Positions 35,001 through 45,310 of a stretch of 64,000 nucleotides of DNA are shown piece by piece. The stretch is from Flavobacterium dauae (GTDB taxonomy: Bacteria; Bacteroidota; Bacteroidia; Flavobacteriales; Flavobacteriaceae). Every line of letters starts with the position of its first letter. The stretch's first letter is position 1. A model generated the notes under the pieces. The model was given only the letters and a program-made list of their open reading frames with translations. It ran no database searches and had not been told where the DNA came from. The stretch is from positions 558,001 to 622,000 of the forward strand of contig NZ_CP130821.1 of assembly GCF_004151275.2 (NCBI RefSeq), read 5' to 3'. The translations under genes were made by a program, and so were the position numbers.

Positions 35001-37447
35001 TCCGAATAATGGATGCTCACTTCGGTATTGTAAAGATGCGATGCAAAACGGGCATAAATCCGCGGGGGTATCCAGCGTTCACCCAAATTAAAATCGAGCT
35101 CCTCAAATTCAATACGCCTTGGTCTTGCTTCCTCTAATACGGTAAGGCTTTCTTTTGCCCGTGTATCATCGGGATAGCTTTCAAGGTAGGTTCCGACCTC
35201 TTTGGCTTTCTCGACTACGTTACCCGCAACCCAGCGTTCGGATATTTCATATACCTTTTGCAATGGATTGTAGTAGATGCGGCCGTGCAGGGCTTCTTTC
35301 AAAGCATCGAAAGACATACCGCTGATTTCGGACATATAGTCCAGATCCACAGCCCCGTATTTATTTAGGGAAGCCGATAAGGCTTCTTCGGGATTGTCCG
35401 TTGCTATGGTTGCGGTTGAAAAACTTACGGGGCGGTTGAATATATCCGCCTTATGGATCACACCACCAACGACACGCTCCAAATAGGGCATTTCCTTACC
35501 TGCACTGTCTGTTTTGATAAGTTCGATATTTTTGGCATCGTTGAAGTTTCCGTATTTTTTGACAAAGGCGTTATAAAGTTGATTGAGGGTTTCCCTTTCT
35601 TCTTTGTGTTCTGTTTGTAGTTCCGCTTCTTTGTTGTAAAGCTGTTGGTAAACATCACGCACCCCGATATATGCTTCGGCCCTTGCTTTCTGTAAGGAGG
35701 GCAGTTGTAAGGGGTGGAAAACAGCCGTTTCGTCTGCTGTATCTACGTCTTGCAGGTGACCTACCCAGCCGTTATCCACTGCAAGGCTGTCGTTTCGGTG
35801 GAACGGTTGCAGTTCGCCACTGTACGGAGCCGGTTCGGGAATGGTGTTAATGGCACTGTTGGAAACGGCAGGTATTACCGCCTGTCCATTCCCGTTGGCT
35901 TGTGAAAACAGGTCACCGACGGCTTCCTTTTTTTTGCCGTTTATCTGTGAGGTGCCGTTCACAGTTCCGTTGGGTTTCGGCGGTGTATAAGGTTGCTGCA
36001 TCGCACCACTGAACAGGTTGGTCTGGCGGTTTGCTGGTCGGTTGTTTTTCTTTTTGGTTTTTCTTTTGGCAACTGCGGCTTTTTTAACCGGTGCACTGAC
36101 AACCGGAGGTTCTTCCGGATTTTCAAAAAGATCGAAAATGCTCAACTGTTTCAATTCCTGCGGACTTTCCTGATGAATTACAGGTACCGGAACAGGTTTC
36201 GGCTTTTGTTGAACAATAACAGGATCTGTTACCGGAAGCGTAACCGTTGGATTTAATGGAATTTGGATCGCCGGTTCATCGTTGCGTCCGCCTTTGTACA
36301 AAGCCAGATTCAGGTGCGTTCCAAAATCTTCGGAAAGCATTTGCCTCAAATCTTTGGCAATGCCGCCCACACCATCTTTATGGGTATAGATGATGGCAGG
36401 TTGTCCGTAGGGGTCGGTATCAATTTTACGGTCGGTATGGATAACCCTCGAACCATTGCGGAAAAAGGCATTGCTCGGCGTACCGTATTTGGTCTGCTTA
36501 CTTTGGTAAAACAGTTCTTCAGTTTCGGTCAGTCCTTGTTTCGCCGTGTTCTTTTGCAGGACGATCAAATCGCTTCCGACCTCAGTACCTGCATATTCCG
36601 TAAACAGGTTGTTGGGCAATCTAACAACCGAAACCAAATTATTATTCGCCACTAACGCCCTACGTATCGGTTCGTTCTTCGGGCTGTTCAATATGCCTTG
36701 TGAGGTAATAAACACCTGTAAACCGCCCTCACGGAGCATATCGTTTGCTTTGAGAAAAAAGTAATTATGTAGGCTTCGGGCTGCCTGTACTTTTGCATTG
36801 TCCTTGCTTCGGGAAAAGGATAAATCGAATACGGACGTATCACCGAAGGGAATGTTGCTTGCAACAACATCGTAGCTGCCTTGTTCCTTTTCGGAAATTT
36901 CCTCAAAACCGCTGATACGTATAGTGTTTTCGGGGTAAAGATGCTTTAGGATCGTACCCGTAAGAAGATCTTTTTCATAGGCGGTAACCTTGGCTTGCCG
37001 GTTTTCGGAAAAGGATTGTATAAATGAACCGGTTCCTGCCGAGGGTTCGAGGAACTTACTGATGGTCACACCGCTTTCCCGCAGGGTTTTGGAAATTGCG
37101 TCAATGACCTGCGGCGGTGTGTAAAATGCTGTCAGCACGGAACTTTTCATGCTGTCCACATACCTGCGGTATTGCTTTTCGTCGTTGGAATTTTCTTTTA
37201 ATAACTGGTGGAGCTCCTGCGTAATCGGGAAAAGTTCGTGGTCGTTTTTCCGCCAATGGTCGATGTCTGTATCGTCCGCGATGGGGTTGAGAACGAATTT
37301 AAGACCGCCAAATCCGCTGTATTGCATCATTGACAGTCTTTCCGCTGCGGTGGCTTTCCGTTTCTCCTTTTCTAATGTAAATGCAATCCGCAGGGCTTCG
37401 ATATTTTGCAGGAGGTGCTGCTTTTTACTGAAGCCCATGTTCCTCAA
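32009..37447 (-). CDS. Giant N6-adenine methylase/SNF2-type helicase of the conjugative transposon
   Basis: The 1812-aa protein combines two enzymes. The N-terminal ~330 residues form an N6-methylase-like domain ([12 protein letters not shown], then ASNIPFGD, an NPPF-like motif with Ile in place of the first Pro). A Pro/Lys-rich linker (~380-520) follows. The second half is a superfamily 2 helicase with Walker [17 protein letters not shown], and a motif VI block with [14 protein letters not shown], then C-terminal coiled coils. Such proteins are standard in Bacteroidetes ICEs and some phages and may protect or process incoming DNA. Its start overlaps the DUF1896 gene end by 23 bp. Methylation activity is uncertain because of the changed motif. 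Confidence 0.88.
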   Translation of the reverse strand: MRNMGFSKKQHLLQNIEALRIAFTLEKEKRKATAAERLSMMQYSGFGGLKFVLNPIADDTDIDHWRKNDHELFPITQELHQLLKENSNDEKQYRRYVDSMKSSVLTAFYTPPQVIDAISKTLRESGVTISKFLEPSAGTGSFIQSFSENRQAKVTAYEKDLLTGTILKHLYPENTIRISGFEEISEKEQGSYDVVASNIPFGDTSVFDLSFSRSKDNAKVQAARSLHNYFFLKANDMLREGGLQVFITSQGILNSPKNEPIRRALVANNNLVSVVRLPNNLFTEYAGTEVGSDLIVLQKNTAKQGLTETEELFYQSKQTKYGTPSNAFFRNGSRVIHTDRKIDTDPYGQPAIIYTHKDGVGGIAKDLRQMLSEDFGTHLNLALYKGGRNDEPAIQIPLNPTVTLPVTDPVIVQQKPKPVPVPVIHQESPQELKQLSIFDLFENPEEPPVVSAPVKKAAVAKRKTKKKNNRPANRQTNLFSGAMQQPYTPPKPNGTVNGTSQINGKKKEAVGDLFSQANGNGQAVIPAVSNSAINTIPEPAPYSGELQPFHRNDSLAVDNGWVGHLQDVDTADETAVFHPLQLPSLQKARAEAYIGVRDVYQQLYNKEAELQTEHKEERETLNQLYNAFVKKYGNFNDAKNIELIKTDSAGKEMPYLERVVGGVIHKADIFNRPVSFSTATIATDNPEEALSASLNKYGAVDLDYMSEISGMSFDALKEALHGRIYYNPLQKVYEISERWVAGNVVEKAKEVGTYLESYPDDTRAKESLTVLEEARPRRIEFEELDFNLGERWIPPRIYARFASHLYNTEVSIHYSESSDDFSVTSQQKNVQIRDQYAVKATSRTFDGIALLKHALVNTVPDITKKIKVDGKDVKVRDMEAIQMANAKIDEIRTAFADWLHAQNDDFKTRLTDQYNDTFNCFVRPNYDGSHQDFPGLDRKGLDIENLYPSQKDTVWMIKMNNGVICDHEVGAGKTLVMCTAAQEMKRLGMAHKPMIIGLKSNVHEIAKAYRTAYPHAKILFPGKNDFTPAKRQRIFGDIKNNDWDCVILTHDQFGMIPQSPDIQREILETELESVERNLDAMKTQGKEITGGMLKGVEIRKKNLLVKLKTLEHDIENRKDDVVDFKIMGIDHLFVDESHQFKNLMFNTRHTRVAGLGNVDGSQKAMNLLFAIRTIQERTDADMGATFLSGTTISNSLTELYLLFKYLRPRALEKQGINCFDAWAAIYTRKTTDYEFSVANNIVAKERFRYFIKAPELAQFYSEITDYRTAEMIGIDRPRKNEKLYNIPPTPDQEVFIRNLMEFANTGNAELLGRSKLSQSEEKAKMLIATDYARKMSLDMRMVNSKYEDHPDNKASHCAHTIAKYYRQFNAQKGTQFVFSDLGTYKPNEWNVYSEIKRKLVEDHGIPANEVRFIQEGKTDKQREGLIEAMNQGKIRVLFGSTSMLGTGVNAQKRAVAVHHLDTPWRPSDLAQRDGRAIRKGNEIAKNFADNKVDVIIYAVEKSLDSYKFNLLYNKQLFIDQLKSNSLGKRTIDEGGMDEKSGMNFSEYVAILSGNTDLLDKAKLEKQIAGLESEKRAFNHSKSAAKYKLEDVRAVYDKTKSRVDRMTTDWENLLKRVQKHPDGSILNPIQLDGLSVAADVKQIGVKLSHIAEKARTGGDYEEIGSLYGFQLLVKTEISQKEGVDIRINRFLVQGEGNIKYTYNNGILAKDEKLAAGNFLNALKKLPDLIGEDQKKLHALENDLPVLERVVNDNWNKDTRLSELKTELAAIERKIQLFLTPEQTGEQEEPKEDLIEEAVVLNETGKPEKQSMRI

Positions 37448-37862
37448 TCCATAGGGCGATTATCCCAGTCAATTCGGTGTAGAGCTGGTCAAACTCATAC
37501 CCGTAGGCGAAATCATCGGTTAATTCATAGCGGGCAAATACAGGCTCGCAGACAGGGAACATTGCCAATGCAAACGGACGCAGTTCTTCATCCGCCATCA
37601 GCGTGTCAAACTCATTGCAGACAACCTGGAAAACGGCATCGAATCTGGAGAAGTGCAAACCGGCGAACAATATGTAATTGGCAATGCGGTCGCATTCTGA
37701 GATAGGGTTCCCGCTGCGGAACGCCCCCTCGTAGGCATTGGCGGCCCAAGAAGACCGCTGGTCGATGAATTTTTGGTCGTTGGCTTTTTCAGGGAAACTT
37801 TCGTTTAAAAGTTCTTGCAGCGTCAGCCGGAAATAAGACAGGTCTTTTTGTTGTGGACTCAT
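37425..37862 (-). CDS. DUF1896 family protein
   Basis: This 145-aa soluble, acidic protein has the DUF1896 pattern: [17 protein letters not shown] near the N-terminus, [16 protein letters not shown] in the middle and an aromatic-rich C-terminal half. These proteins sit directly before the helicase/methylase gene in many Bacteroidetes ICEs, as here, where the two reading frames overlap by 23 bp. The role is unknown; co-occurrence suggests it works with the helicase. Confidence 0.85.
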   Translation of the reverse strand: MSPQQKDLSYFRLTLQELLNESFPEKANDQKFIDQRSSWAANAYEGAFRSGNPISECDRIANYILFAGLHFSRFDAVFQVVCNEFDTLMADEELRPFALAMFPVCEPVFARYELTDDFAYGYEFDQLYTELTGIIALWIEEHGLQ

Positions 37863-38019
37863 ATTAAGATTTGTTTAAAAACCTGAAATTAAGGAGGTAA
37901 TCGTGCGATATCGGTAAAACGGTTTTCTTTGGCGGTATAAGGCTTTATTTTGCCCGATAACAGGCGGCGGCTTTAAGAAAAAAGCTTATTTTTACCCTTG
38001 AAACATAAATTATTTACAG

Positions 38020-38196
38020 ATGAAAGAACTTATCGAAAAAATCGCCGCATCATTTGAAGCATTTAAAACAGATGCGGAGCTGCAAACTGAAAAAGGAAAC
38101 AAAGCTGCCGGGACAAGGGCACGCAAGGCATCGTTGGAACTGGAAAAACTTTTGAAGGAATTCCGTAAGGATTCGGTTGCAGCGGATAAAAAATAA
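38020..38196 (+). CDS. Histone H1-like small basic DNA-binding protein
   Basis: This is a 58-aa Lys/Arg/Glu-rich protein, MKELIEKIAASFEAFKTDAE at its start, with KGNKAAGTRARKASLELEK in the centre. It matches the short Hc1/histone-H1-like proteins of Bacteroidetes, probably nucleoid-associated. It is on the plus strand between the minus-strand DUF1896 and topoisomerase genes. A strong terminator follows 16 bp after the stop. An ICE-borne copy could mask or compact transferred DNA; this is inference. Confidence 0.85.
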   Translation: MKELIEKIAASFEAFKTDAELQTEKGNKAAGTRARKASLELEKLLKEFRKDSVAADKK

Positions 38197-38210
38197 CTGT
38201 CAAAATAAGG

Positions 38211-38243
38211 AAAGGCTCCTCAACGGGAGCCTTCACTTTTTAA
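38211..38243. terminator. Bidirectional terminator between the histone-like and topB genes
   Basis: AAGGCTCC (38212-38219) pairs with GGAGCCTT (38226-38233), with a 6-nt loop and a T-run after CAC on the plus strand. Confidence 0.75.
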
Positions 38244-38264
38244 ATCAATACACGGCGATATTAC

Positions 38265-40337
38265 TCATCGTTTCTTTTCAAACTCAAAAGCACTTTCGGC
38301 GTTTTCTTTCAGGACGATGTACGCGTCGAATTTCTTTCCCGCCTTGCTTTTCATTCCTTTGACAAGGGAAGTTTTACCTTTACCCACAAGGTTTTCAATA
38401 TCGGCAATACCGATATGGACGCCGCATACGTTGCGGAACTGTACCCAATGGCAGACTTCGTCCGGACACTTGACGATCTTATCGCGGATGATTAATTGCT
38501 GGGTTTTGCATCTCGGACAAGTGAGCTTCGGCAGGTTTTCGTTGACGATTGAGGTCTGCAACAATTCTTGCGTGATAGTGGAGGTATAGCTTTCTATCTC
38601 CCGATGGAAATCTGCCGCATCCCCTTCGTTGTTTTCTATTTTAAGTAAGGTCATTTCCCACTGCGCAGTCATTGCTACATCCGCAATTTTCCGGTCTTTG
38701 ACCAATTCATACACCTGCAATCCCTTTTCCGTCGGTACCAGAGCCTTCTTTTTCCGCTGTATGTAATTGCGGGTAAACAGGGTTTCGATGATCGAAGCCC
38801 TTGTAGCCGGTGTTCCGATACCTACGTTTTCCAAAGCTTTGCGCTCTTCCTCATTATCGGTTTGCCTGCCTGCGGTTTCCATCGCCGACAACAACCCCGC
38901 TTCGGTATAAAGGACAGGCGGCTTGGTCTGTTTCTTCATAAGTTCAACGGCTTTGATACCGATGGTATCGCCTGTTTTCAGTTCCGGCAGCTGCTGCATT
39001 TCCTCTTCGGGATCATCTGAAAAGCTGCCGCGTACGGCACGCCATCCGGGAGCCGTAACGGTACATCCTTTCAGCACAAAATCAAAATCCGTTACAGTCA
39101 GTTCGATTTTGGTGACTTCCTTACGGCATTCCTTTGAAACTGCTTCGAGCAGTCTAAGGGCAATTAGGTCATATACCACATTTTCCTTGGCGGATAATGC
39201 CGAAGGAATCTTTCCGGTAATGAGCAGACCGTGATGGTCGGTAACACGCAGGTCGTTCACCATCCGCCTGTTGAGCCGTTCCCATTTCAAGCTTTCCGCT
39301 GCCTTTGAGCAGGTTTCCCTGTCCTGTAAAGCCTTTATAAGATCAGGAATCTCTGCCCATACATCTTCGGGAATATATTTGCTGCCAGTGCGGGGATAGG
39401 TAATAAACTTTTTTTCATAAAGACCCTGGGCGGTGGCAAGGGTTTCATCGGCGGTAAACGCATAGCGTTTATTGGCTTCTTTTTGCAGTCCGGTAAGATC
39501 AAACAGCAAGGGTGGCTGCTCATTGACCGTTTTGCGTTCCACGGCTTTAACGGTTGCCTGTCGGTGGAGTTCAATGGAACGCAGGGCTTGTTTTGCCTGA
39601 TCCGCCTGGTTCCATTTTGTTTTGGAAGTGCTTTTGAAATCCGAACCGTCCACGTGGTGTTGCAGGGCGATTTGCCAGTAGTCCTGTACGTTGAACGCAC
39701 TGTGTTCCAGGTATCGTTTACAGATCATTGAGAGCGTAGGTGTTTGGACACGCCCCAGGGAATAAATGCCGGTTCCCGCGGCAACGGATAGTGCCTGCGT
39801 GGCGTTGATGCCCACCAACCAGTCGGCACGGCTTCTGGCTTGCGCTGCCTGAAACAGACCATCGAATGTTTTTCCGTCTTTCAGGTTCTCAAATCCCTGT
39901 TTGATAGCCTTTTCGGTAAGCGAGCTGATCCAGAGCCGCTCAAAGGGTTTATGGCATTTCAAATATTCGTAAATAAAACGAAAGATCAGTTCGCCTTCGC
40001 GTCCGGCATCGGTTGCAACGATGATGCTGTCGCTTTGTTTAAAGAGCTGTCCGATGACCTTCAGCTGCTTTACTGTGCCTGCATCAACCTGATAACCCTT
40101 GTCTTTTCTGACCTTACGGACGCTCAGAACAAAGGGGTTAGGAAGTATGGGCAATGAAGCCCTGTCAAATCCCGAAATGCCGTAATCTTCCGGCATTCCC
40201 AATCCAATAAGGTGGCCGAATGCCCACGTAACAAAGTAACCGTTGCCGGTGAGATAGCCGTCTTTTTTTTCAACGGCTCCCAGCAAACCGGCTATTTCCC
40301 GTGCTACGCTTGGTTTTTCTGCAATGACTGTTTTCAT
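38265..40337 (-). CDS. topB: DNA topoisomerase III (type IA)
   Basis: The 690-aa protein starts at the ATG at 40337 (MKTVIAEKPSVAREIAG). The TOPRIM domain has VIAEKPSVA and the acidic ATDAGREGELIFR near residue 101. The catalytic tyrosine lies in KFITYPRTGSKYIPED near 305-320. A C-terminal zinc-finger-like CPRC..CPDEVC follows. It relaxes or decatenates single-stranded DNA intermediates during ICE replication or transfer. The start codon lies two bases after the stop of the DUF3945 gene, so the pair is co-translated. Confidence 0.95.
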   Translation of the reverse strand: MKTVIAEKPSVAREIAGLLGAVEKKDGYLTGNGYFVTWAFGHLIGLGMPEDYGISGFDRASLPILPNPFVLSVRKVRKDKGYQVDAGTVKQLKVIGQLFKQSDSIIVATDAGREGELIFRFIYEYLKCHKPFERLWISSLTEKAIKQGFENLKDGKTFDGLFQAAQARSRADWLVGINATQALSVAAGTGIYSLGRVQTPTLSMICKRYLEHSAFNVQDYWQIALQHHVDGSDFKSTSKTKWNQADQAKQALRSIELHRQATVKAVERKTVNEQPPLLFDLTGLQKEANKRYAFTADETLATAQGLYEKKFITYPRTGSKYIPEDVWAEIPDLIKALQDRETCSKAAESLKWERLNRRMVNDLRVTDHHGLLITGKIPSALSAKENVVYDLIALRLLEAVSKECRKEVTKIELTVTDFDFVLKGCTVTAPGWRAVRGSFSDDPEEEMQQLPELKTGDTIGIKAVELMKKQTKPPVLYTEAGLLSAMETAGRQTDNEEERKALENVGIGTPATRASIIETLFTRNYIQRKKKALVPTEKGLQVYELVKDRKIADVAMTAQWEMTLLKIENNEGDAADFHREIESYTSTITQELLQTSIVNENLPKLTCPRCKTQQLIIRDKIVKCPDEVCHWVQFRNVCGVHIGIADIENLVGKGKTSLVKGMKSKAGKKFDAYIVLKENAESAFEFEKKR

Positions 40338-40339
40338 GA

Positions 40340-41785
40340 TCAACTTACTTTTCTGCTCCGTGGTTTAGCAGGTGCTTTAGGCTTATTCTGTTGCTCCTGC
40401 TGTTTTTCATTTTTCGGTCTTTGCTGCCCGGATTTCAAAGGCTCGTTGATATTTTTGGTTGCTTCATTGGTCTTGCCCTGTGAATTAACCTCGGTTTGTG
40501 TTTTGTATGCCTCGGCAGCCTGCACACGTTCCTTGTATTGGCTGGGAAATTCAAAAAATAATTTGTCCGTTGTTTTATTGAGTGTGATGTAGCCGCTATA
40601 GGGTTGGTTTTTTTTATCCGTCAGTTCTATAAAGACGGATTCGCCACCTTTGAGCTTGCCGTGCTGCTCGTCGGTCAGTTCTTTTCCACGGAATGTTTTC
40701 GGGGTATCCTGTGATGGGGTTTGCAGGTTGCTCTGTACCTGCCGGTTATTGTTGCTCCGGTCAAACAAAAACTCGACGTAACGTTTGTCTGCGTTAAATT
40801 GCACAGCAGCCGAAAACTCGGTGCCTTTTTTGGAAATCATACCCTCCAGATGGAGCGGTTTGCCATCCATAAGCGTTTGCTTTTGCTGGTCATTCAATTT
40901 TACTCCCTTGATTTCATCGGGAATTTTAATGAATTCCGTTTTTAAGGCGATCACTTCATTGGTCAGTCTGTCTACGCTGATTATAGATGGCATTAGTTCA
41001 CCGGTCTTGGTATTTTTCAGATCGACAATACGCCCCATGTTACCGGTTTGGAGCAGGCTCTTCTTGTCTTCGTCCGTAAAGGTGTGTCCGAAAAATTCAT
41101 AATGCAGGTTGGGCTCTTTACGAACACCGTGAATCCCCACGACGACTTTCCCTTCCTGGTCCTGCTGTAAAGATAAGCGGGCATCCGTCCGGAGGATCGA
41201 TCCGCCGAGATTAATGCCTATCGGTAAAAGCTCATTGGTTTTGTACCCCTTTAAAAGCGGTTCGAGCAGGTTTCTTTTTTCGAGGTATTCCCTGCTTAAC
41301 CCAATGTTTTTCATGGTTTCCCAATCGATTTGTTCCGGTTGGAAACGGTATCCGTTTGCTTCCGGTGGTGTCTGTGCTGTTGTCATATGGTCTTGATTTT
41401 CCTGTTTTTGCTCTTGTTGTGGTTCTGTTTTCACTTCGTGTTCTTTCATCAGTGCTTCGCCCTCGGGTGTTGGCTGTTTCACTTGTTTCTGCATTTGTTC
41501 CGCCATATCGATAGCGATGGGGGCCGGAACTTTGAAAAAGGAGAAGTTGGTGGGATTTTTCAACTGGCTGAAAAAATTGGAAAAGAAATTAGAAAACACG
41601 TCTCCGTGCCTGTCCACCCGCATAAACTGGTTCTGGTTTTTTTTGGTGGGTGTCACGGTTTCCATCGTGCCGTTTTCGTCCATGCTTTTTACGGCACGGA
41701 TCTTCATTTTTTCCTTATCCAGTACCAGCAGGATGTCCGATAATTGTTCGGGCATTTCCTGCGTTTCTGTTGTTTGATCACTCAT
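40340..41785 (-). CDS. DUF3945/DUF4099 conjugative transposon protein
   Basis: The 481-aa protein is rich in Gln and Lys. After an N-terminal region with LLVLDKEKMKIRAV and a low-complexity Gln/Glu linker (~100-150), a DUF4099-like block begins at IDWETMKNIGLSREYLEKRN. DUF3945-type repeats follow, with LTDEQHGKLKGGESVFIE and KLNDQQKQTLMDGKPLHLEG as two clear copies. It is a standard ICE gene next to topB, with which it overlaps or abuts. The biochemical role is unknown. Confidence 0.85.
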   Translation of the reverse strand: MSDQTTETQEMPEQLSDILLVLDKEKMKIRAVKSMDENGTMETVTPTKKNQNQFMRVDRHGDVFSNFFSNFFSQLKNPTNFSFFKVPAPIAIDMAEQMQKQVKQPTPEGEALMKEHEVKTEPQQEQKQENQDHMTTAQTPPEANGYRFQPEQIDWETMKNIGLSREYLEKRNLLEPLLKGYKTNELLPIGINLGGSILRTDARLSLQQDQEGKVVVGIHGVRKEPNLHYEFFGHTFTDEDKKSLLQTGNMGRIVDLKNTKTGELMPSIISVDRLTNEVIALKTEFIKIPDEIKGVKLNDQQKQTLMDGKPLHLEGMISKKGTEFSAAVQFNADKRYVEFLFDRSNNNRQVQSNLQTPSQDTPKTFRGKELTDEQHGKLKGGESVFIELTDKKNQPYSGYITLNKTTDKLFFEFPSQYKERVQAAEAYKTQTEVNSQGKTNEATKNINEPLKSGQQRPKNEKQQEQQNKPKAPAKPRSRKVS

Positions 41786-41864
41786 AATAATTCTGATTTT
41801 TGTTGTACTATGTGAAGTTAATGCACCTTATGGGATACCTGCACCAACCCGTCTTTTGACGGCA

Positions 41865-42185
41865 TTATTTGTCCGACTTTGGCTTTTCACGGATGACCCG
41901 GTTGTTGAAATGCTCCCGTATAAACAGGTGTACATCCGAATTTTTATAATACAGCTTGCCGCTGATCGTATAGTAGGGCAACCGCCCGGATGAACGGTAA
42001 CGTTGCAGGGAGCGCGGACTGATTTTCAGCAGTTCCATCAGATCCTGGTTGTCAAATAGCTCCTCACCGTCAAAGGCATTGAGCTTGTTTTGCTGTTTTC
42101 GGACGGCTTCGCCGAGGATGTCCAGCCGGTCAACGATTCGCTGCATCCATGCGATAAATTCCGTACGGTCTATATTCATACTCAT
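41865..42185 (-). CDS. HTH_17 (MerR/excisionase-like) DNA-binding protein
   Basis: This 106-aa protein has a helical N-terminus (residues 1-40) and a winged-helix HTH at ~45-95: LFDNQDLMELLKISPRSLQRY then SGRLPYYTISGKLYYKNSDV. It resembles the excisionase/regulator HTH proteins of CTnDOT-type elements. It is placed upstream of the DUF3945-topB genes on the same strand, about 80 bp away. It probably regulates excision or nearby transcription. Confidence 0.82.
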   Translation of the reverse strand: MSMNIDRTEFIAWMQRIVDRLDILGEAVRKQQNKLNAFDGEELFDNQDLMELLKISPRSLQRYRSSGRLPYYTISGKLYYKNSDVHLFIREHFNNRVIREKPKSDK

Positions 42186-42412
42186 GATTTTTCCTTTTTA
42201 AAATGTTACCAAACAACCTTCGAAGGATGCAGGCAAAGGAAGCATGAAGGGCAACGCCGGAAAAGCACGACTTTTTCCGTACCCCGTTTCCGTGCCCCAC
42301 CGGATGAGGGTAAAATGTTACCGGAATGAAGCATGGATGCGACAGGCGGAAACCAGATTATGGATATGTAAATTGAAGGGGGGACAAAAAAAGGCTTAGA
42401 TAAGCCTTTTTG
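42186..42412. other. Intergenic spacer with direct repeats and a terminator
   Basis: No gene is seen. TAAAATGTTACC occurs twice, at 42199-42210 and 42311-42322 (112 bp apart), each followed by similar GAAG/GATGC-containing sequence. The right end holds the terminator of the gene at 42413. Confidence 0.4.
42388..42411 (-). terminator. Terminator of the 42413-43645 gene
   Basis: AAAAAGGCTTA (42388-42398) pairs with TAAGCCTTTTT (42401-42411), with a T-run on either strand. Confidence 0.75.
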
Positions 42413-43645
42413 TCAGTAATCCTGTATTTTCTGGATCATCCGCCGCAGGGTGTGGATGGTAACCTCCTTATCGGTCTGTTCCGCATTGTATGACTTGCTG
42501 CGTATAGATTCGTAGCTGAGATCGGGTGTCTGCCGGGTGGAAAGATGGGGGACAATACTGCGGAATACTGCTGTAAGGGAACGTGCAGAGAGCATCCGTA
42601 CTTCATCGGCAGCACGCAGCAGCAGGGCGATCTGGTCGCCGGAAAGGGTACAGAGCACTTTGCTTTCCGGTGAGGGATTCTTTTTTTCTATTGGTGTGGA
42701 TTCCTGTGTACCGGTACAGACCGGGGCGAGCGATACGATCTTGCGGAAATAGCTCAACTCTTCATCGAACCATTTATCCAAAACATTCAGAATGTTGTGG
42801 TATTCGGGATTAAAAGCGTCGTTCGGGTTGCTGTGCAGCTGGCGGAATCCCTTATAATAACCAAGAAGCAGTCCGACTTTGTCCGCATCGGGCGTATTGC
42901 CGATATTTTCTGCCAGTGTGCACGTAAGGTATGCTATATAGGTCTTGGAGTTGAAATTCATAAACAGCAATAGGTTGTCCAATGGAAATTTCCCTGTCTC
43001 CCTGTCGGGTTTCCATTGTGGCAGTTCCATAATCTTCCGGAGCAGGTTCAGTCGATACGCTACACAACGGTAGGTAACGGGATAGGGATATTTGGATTGA
43101 AGGATGAATTTGGATACGGTTGCACATACGATACCGATCACATTTTGCGTATGGGTGCAATGCATTTTGCTGTTCCGCTTTGTAATTGCATCCAGCAGCA
43201 GCTGCAATTTCTTCTTGGCATCCAGTAAATAGTACCGCGGGACTTTTCGGTCCTGCCCGAGGTAATCACCAAAATGGTTTTCGAGAAAATCTAATAGGAA
43301 ACGTAGTCTGCCGTGCAGTTCGCCACAGATGTTTTTGAAGGCTGCACCGGCCGCTTCATTGTCGTGTCCGATGTGATACAGTACATTCATATAACAGGTA
43401 ATGGTCTCGTGGTAATAATTTGCTACGAGCTTCCTGCTTTTCTTTGCAGCGACAGACACAAAGATTTCTCCCCTTATGCGTAATTTAAGTTTGCCGGTTT
43501 CCTTTTCTGCACAGGACAGCAAATCCATTCCTTCTATCCGGAGGTCATTTGGTTCCTTGTTTTTTTCGGTTGGAAAAGATCTGAGTTTTTCAATTAAAAC
43601 GTCCAACCAATCAAACGGGTATTTATTCTCATACATGGTTTTCAT
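42413..43645 (-). CDS. Hypothetical ICE protein (RteC position)
   Basis: The 410-aa soluble protein starts at the ATG at 43645 (MKTMYENKYPFDWL); the frame extends further upstream without good start features. It is helical, with several His/Tyr-rich segments (NYYHETITCYMNVLYHIGHD) and a C-terminal region (RSIVPHLSTRQTPDLSYESI) that could be an HTH. In CTnDOT-like elements a similarly placed gene is rteC, an activator of excision genes. I cannot confirm that homology by eye, so the call stays hypothetical. Confidence 0.6.
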   Translation of the reverse strand: MKTMYENKYPFDWLDVLIEKLRSFPTEKNKEPNDLRIEGMDLLSCAEKETGKLKLRIRGEIFVSVAAKKSRKLVANYYHETITCYMNVLYHIGHDNEAAGAAFKNICGELHGRLRFLLDFLENHFGDYLGQDRKVPRYYLLDAKKKLQLLLDAITKRNSKMHCTHTQNVIGIVCATVSKFILQSKYPYPVTYRCVAYRLNLLRKIMELPQWKPDRETGKFPLDNLLLFMNFNSKTYIAYLTCTLAENIGNTPDADKVGLLLGYYKGFRQLHSNPNDAFNPEYHNILNVLDKWFDEELSYFRKIVSLAPVCTGTQESTPIEKKNPSPESKVLCTLSGDQIALLLRAADEVRMLSARSLTAVFRSIVPHLSTRQTPDLSYESIRSKSYNAEQTDKEVTIHTLRRMIQKIQDY

Positions 43646-43913
43646 ATTAAGAATCCGTCGCCCGGCTGCTTTCCCGTTAAGGGGCTCACACGGCAATCGG
43701 TACCACGAATTAACGGGTTACGGTAATTCTTTGCAAAAAGCCGCACTCAGGACAGGGCGTTTAAGCCGCTGTTCCGGTGCATTCCTTTAAAGATCCGGTG
43801 TGTTTATCTTCCGGATGGCGGCTTTCAGCCTTAAAATATGCGTTTCGGAGGTTTCGGTCCGGTTTGCTGACACAAACTGCTCATAAAAGTACAAAAAATG
43901 AATTTATGCCGGT

Positions 43914-44819
43914 TTACCGTTTCATCCAGAGCTTGAATTTAGGCGTCCTGTTTTCACTTACCACCGTAAGCTTGATGTATTCGGGAGGTATGTCACTGTG
44001 TACCGGGTACATTTCCGGATCAAGCGTAAGGAGTAGTGTCTTGGCGGTTTCCTGCCGGAAGGAAACCACGGATTGGAAATGGACGGTCATCTGGCGGTTG
44101 ATGCGGAAGAATTTTGACGGGTCGAGCAGTGCTTCGAGGTCTTTCAGCGAATAATTGGTCTGGTAACTTTCATTAATATCCGTCATATCCCTTAACCGTA
44201 TGAAAACCCCGTCGCTCATACGGAAGATGTAGGCAATATCATCCGTACTAACGGGAAATGTTTTCAGGGTGGTCGTAATGATAATGGTTTCACGGTAGGT
44301 GTGCTCCGCAGGTGGTTCCTGCGGGGCTGCTTCTGCCGACGAAACAGCTATAATCGGCCTGGCAACTAAAAAACTGTACAGTCCGAAATAGTAAAGGTTG
44401 GCAGTAAGCAACATCAAAAGAACCAGCGGGTAATCCTGCTCCAGATAAACGGTATCGAGGATCTTGATGCCATATATCCACAGAAACAGGGCAACCAGCA
44501 GAAAGACTATAATTGCAGGTGCAATAAATCCGATGCATACTTGCAGGATAAAACGGATAAGGGTATGGTTGTGCCAGTCGTACCTCCGGTCAAGACGGAT
44601 GGTTATGTAATAGATATACCAAAGCATCATGTATGCCATTACCAAACTGGCAATAAATCCCCGGAGATAGGAGATGGTAAAAATAGCTTCAAAAAAACCG
44701 TCCTGCTCATTATAAATCGTCATGATATGGGCGGCGATAACGGCGAGAAAGATGCGGATCGGCAGATCGCTATACCGTACCGTCCGTGGCTCTGCGGAAT
44801 CCTGTATTGGTGCTTTCAT
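43914..44819 (-). CDS. Membrane-bound LytTR-family transcriptional regulator (module 2)
   Basis: The 301-aa protein has the same plan as 30514-31416: four membrane helices in the first ~160 residues, a linker and a C-terminal LytTR domain containing DIAYIFRMSDGVFIRL and LEALLDPSKFFRINRQMTVH. The TM regions also share features with module 1 (LDRRYDWHN versus LDVRFDWRE). It is divergent from a 123-aa gene with 110 bp between starts. The repeat of the pair on one element argues for a functional unit. Confidence 0.85.
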   Translation of the reverse strand: MKAPIQDSAEPRTVRYSDLPIRIFLAVIAAHIMTIYNEQDGFFEAIFTISYLRGFIASLVMAYMMLWYIYYITIRLDRRYDWHNHTLIRFILQVCIGFIAPAIIVFLLVALFLWIYGIKILDTVYLEQDYPLVLLMLLTANLYYFGLYSFLVARPIIAVSSAEAAPQEPPAEHTYRETIIITTTLKTFPVSTDDIAYIFRMSDGVFIRLRDMTDINESYQTNYSLKDLEALLDPSKFFRINRQMTVHFQSVVSFRQETAKTLLLTLDPEMYPVHSDIPPEYIKLTVVSENRTPKFKLWMKR

Positions 44820-44929
44820 AAGGCAGCTGCGAAACTTGCGTTTCCGGCAAGAATTACATTTTAATTGGGTAACTTGTTGATATTGTAACGGATAAACCTT
44901 AAAATTGTTGTCATCAATACTTTAAAGAC

Positions 44930-45301
44930 ATGGCAAGAGTACCTTTAACAACGGCAGGCGTGCTGCAAAAACAGGAAGAACTGTTTGCCCTTGCACAGCC
45001 CGAACTGGATGCACAGGCTGCTTCGCTGACCACAGATTTTCGTTTGTGGGTAAGTGATAATTTTGAGCTGACTCCCCAGGAACAGGGATTTCTCGACAGT
45101 GCGGACGACAATTTTATCCGGCTGCTTTCTTCGGTGGTTTTCGTTAGCGTGAGAAACCGCCTGCCGATAGATTTCGTTAAATCGACGGTGGTAACGGCAG
45201 TCAAAAGGTTCGACACCACATCAAGTTTCGATTTCAGTTACCAGTGGGGCGGTGCGCTCACATCCGATACGGACGTTAAGCTGGAAATTGTATATACCTG
45301 A
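44930..45301 (+). CDS. Small protein of LytTR module 2 (paralogue of 31513-31899)
   Basis: This 123-aa protein has a helical N-terminal half (GVLQKQEELFALAQPELDAQ, then DFRLWVSDNFELTPQEQGFLD) matching the module 1 protein, and a beta-rich C-terminal half. It has no signal peptide. The family is unrecognised. It is more G+C-rich than its module 1 counterpart, so the two pairs may have separate histories rather than arising from a recent duplication. A terminator follows. Confidence 0.7.
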   Translation: MARVPLTTAGVLQKQEELFALAQPELDAQAASLTTDFRLWVSDNFELTPQEQGFLDSADDNFIRLLSSVVFVSVRNRLPIDFVKSTVVTAVKRFDTTSSFDFSYQWGGALTSDTDVKLEIVYT

Positions 45302-45310
45302 AAACAAAAA

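Noticed and set aside
42413..43645. Firm naming as rteC
   Set aside because: Only position supports it; no decisive motif was seen.
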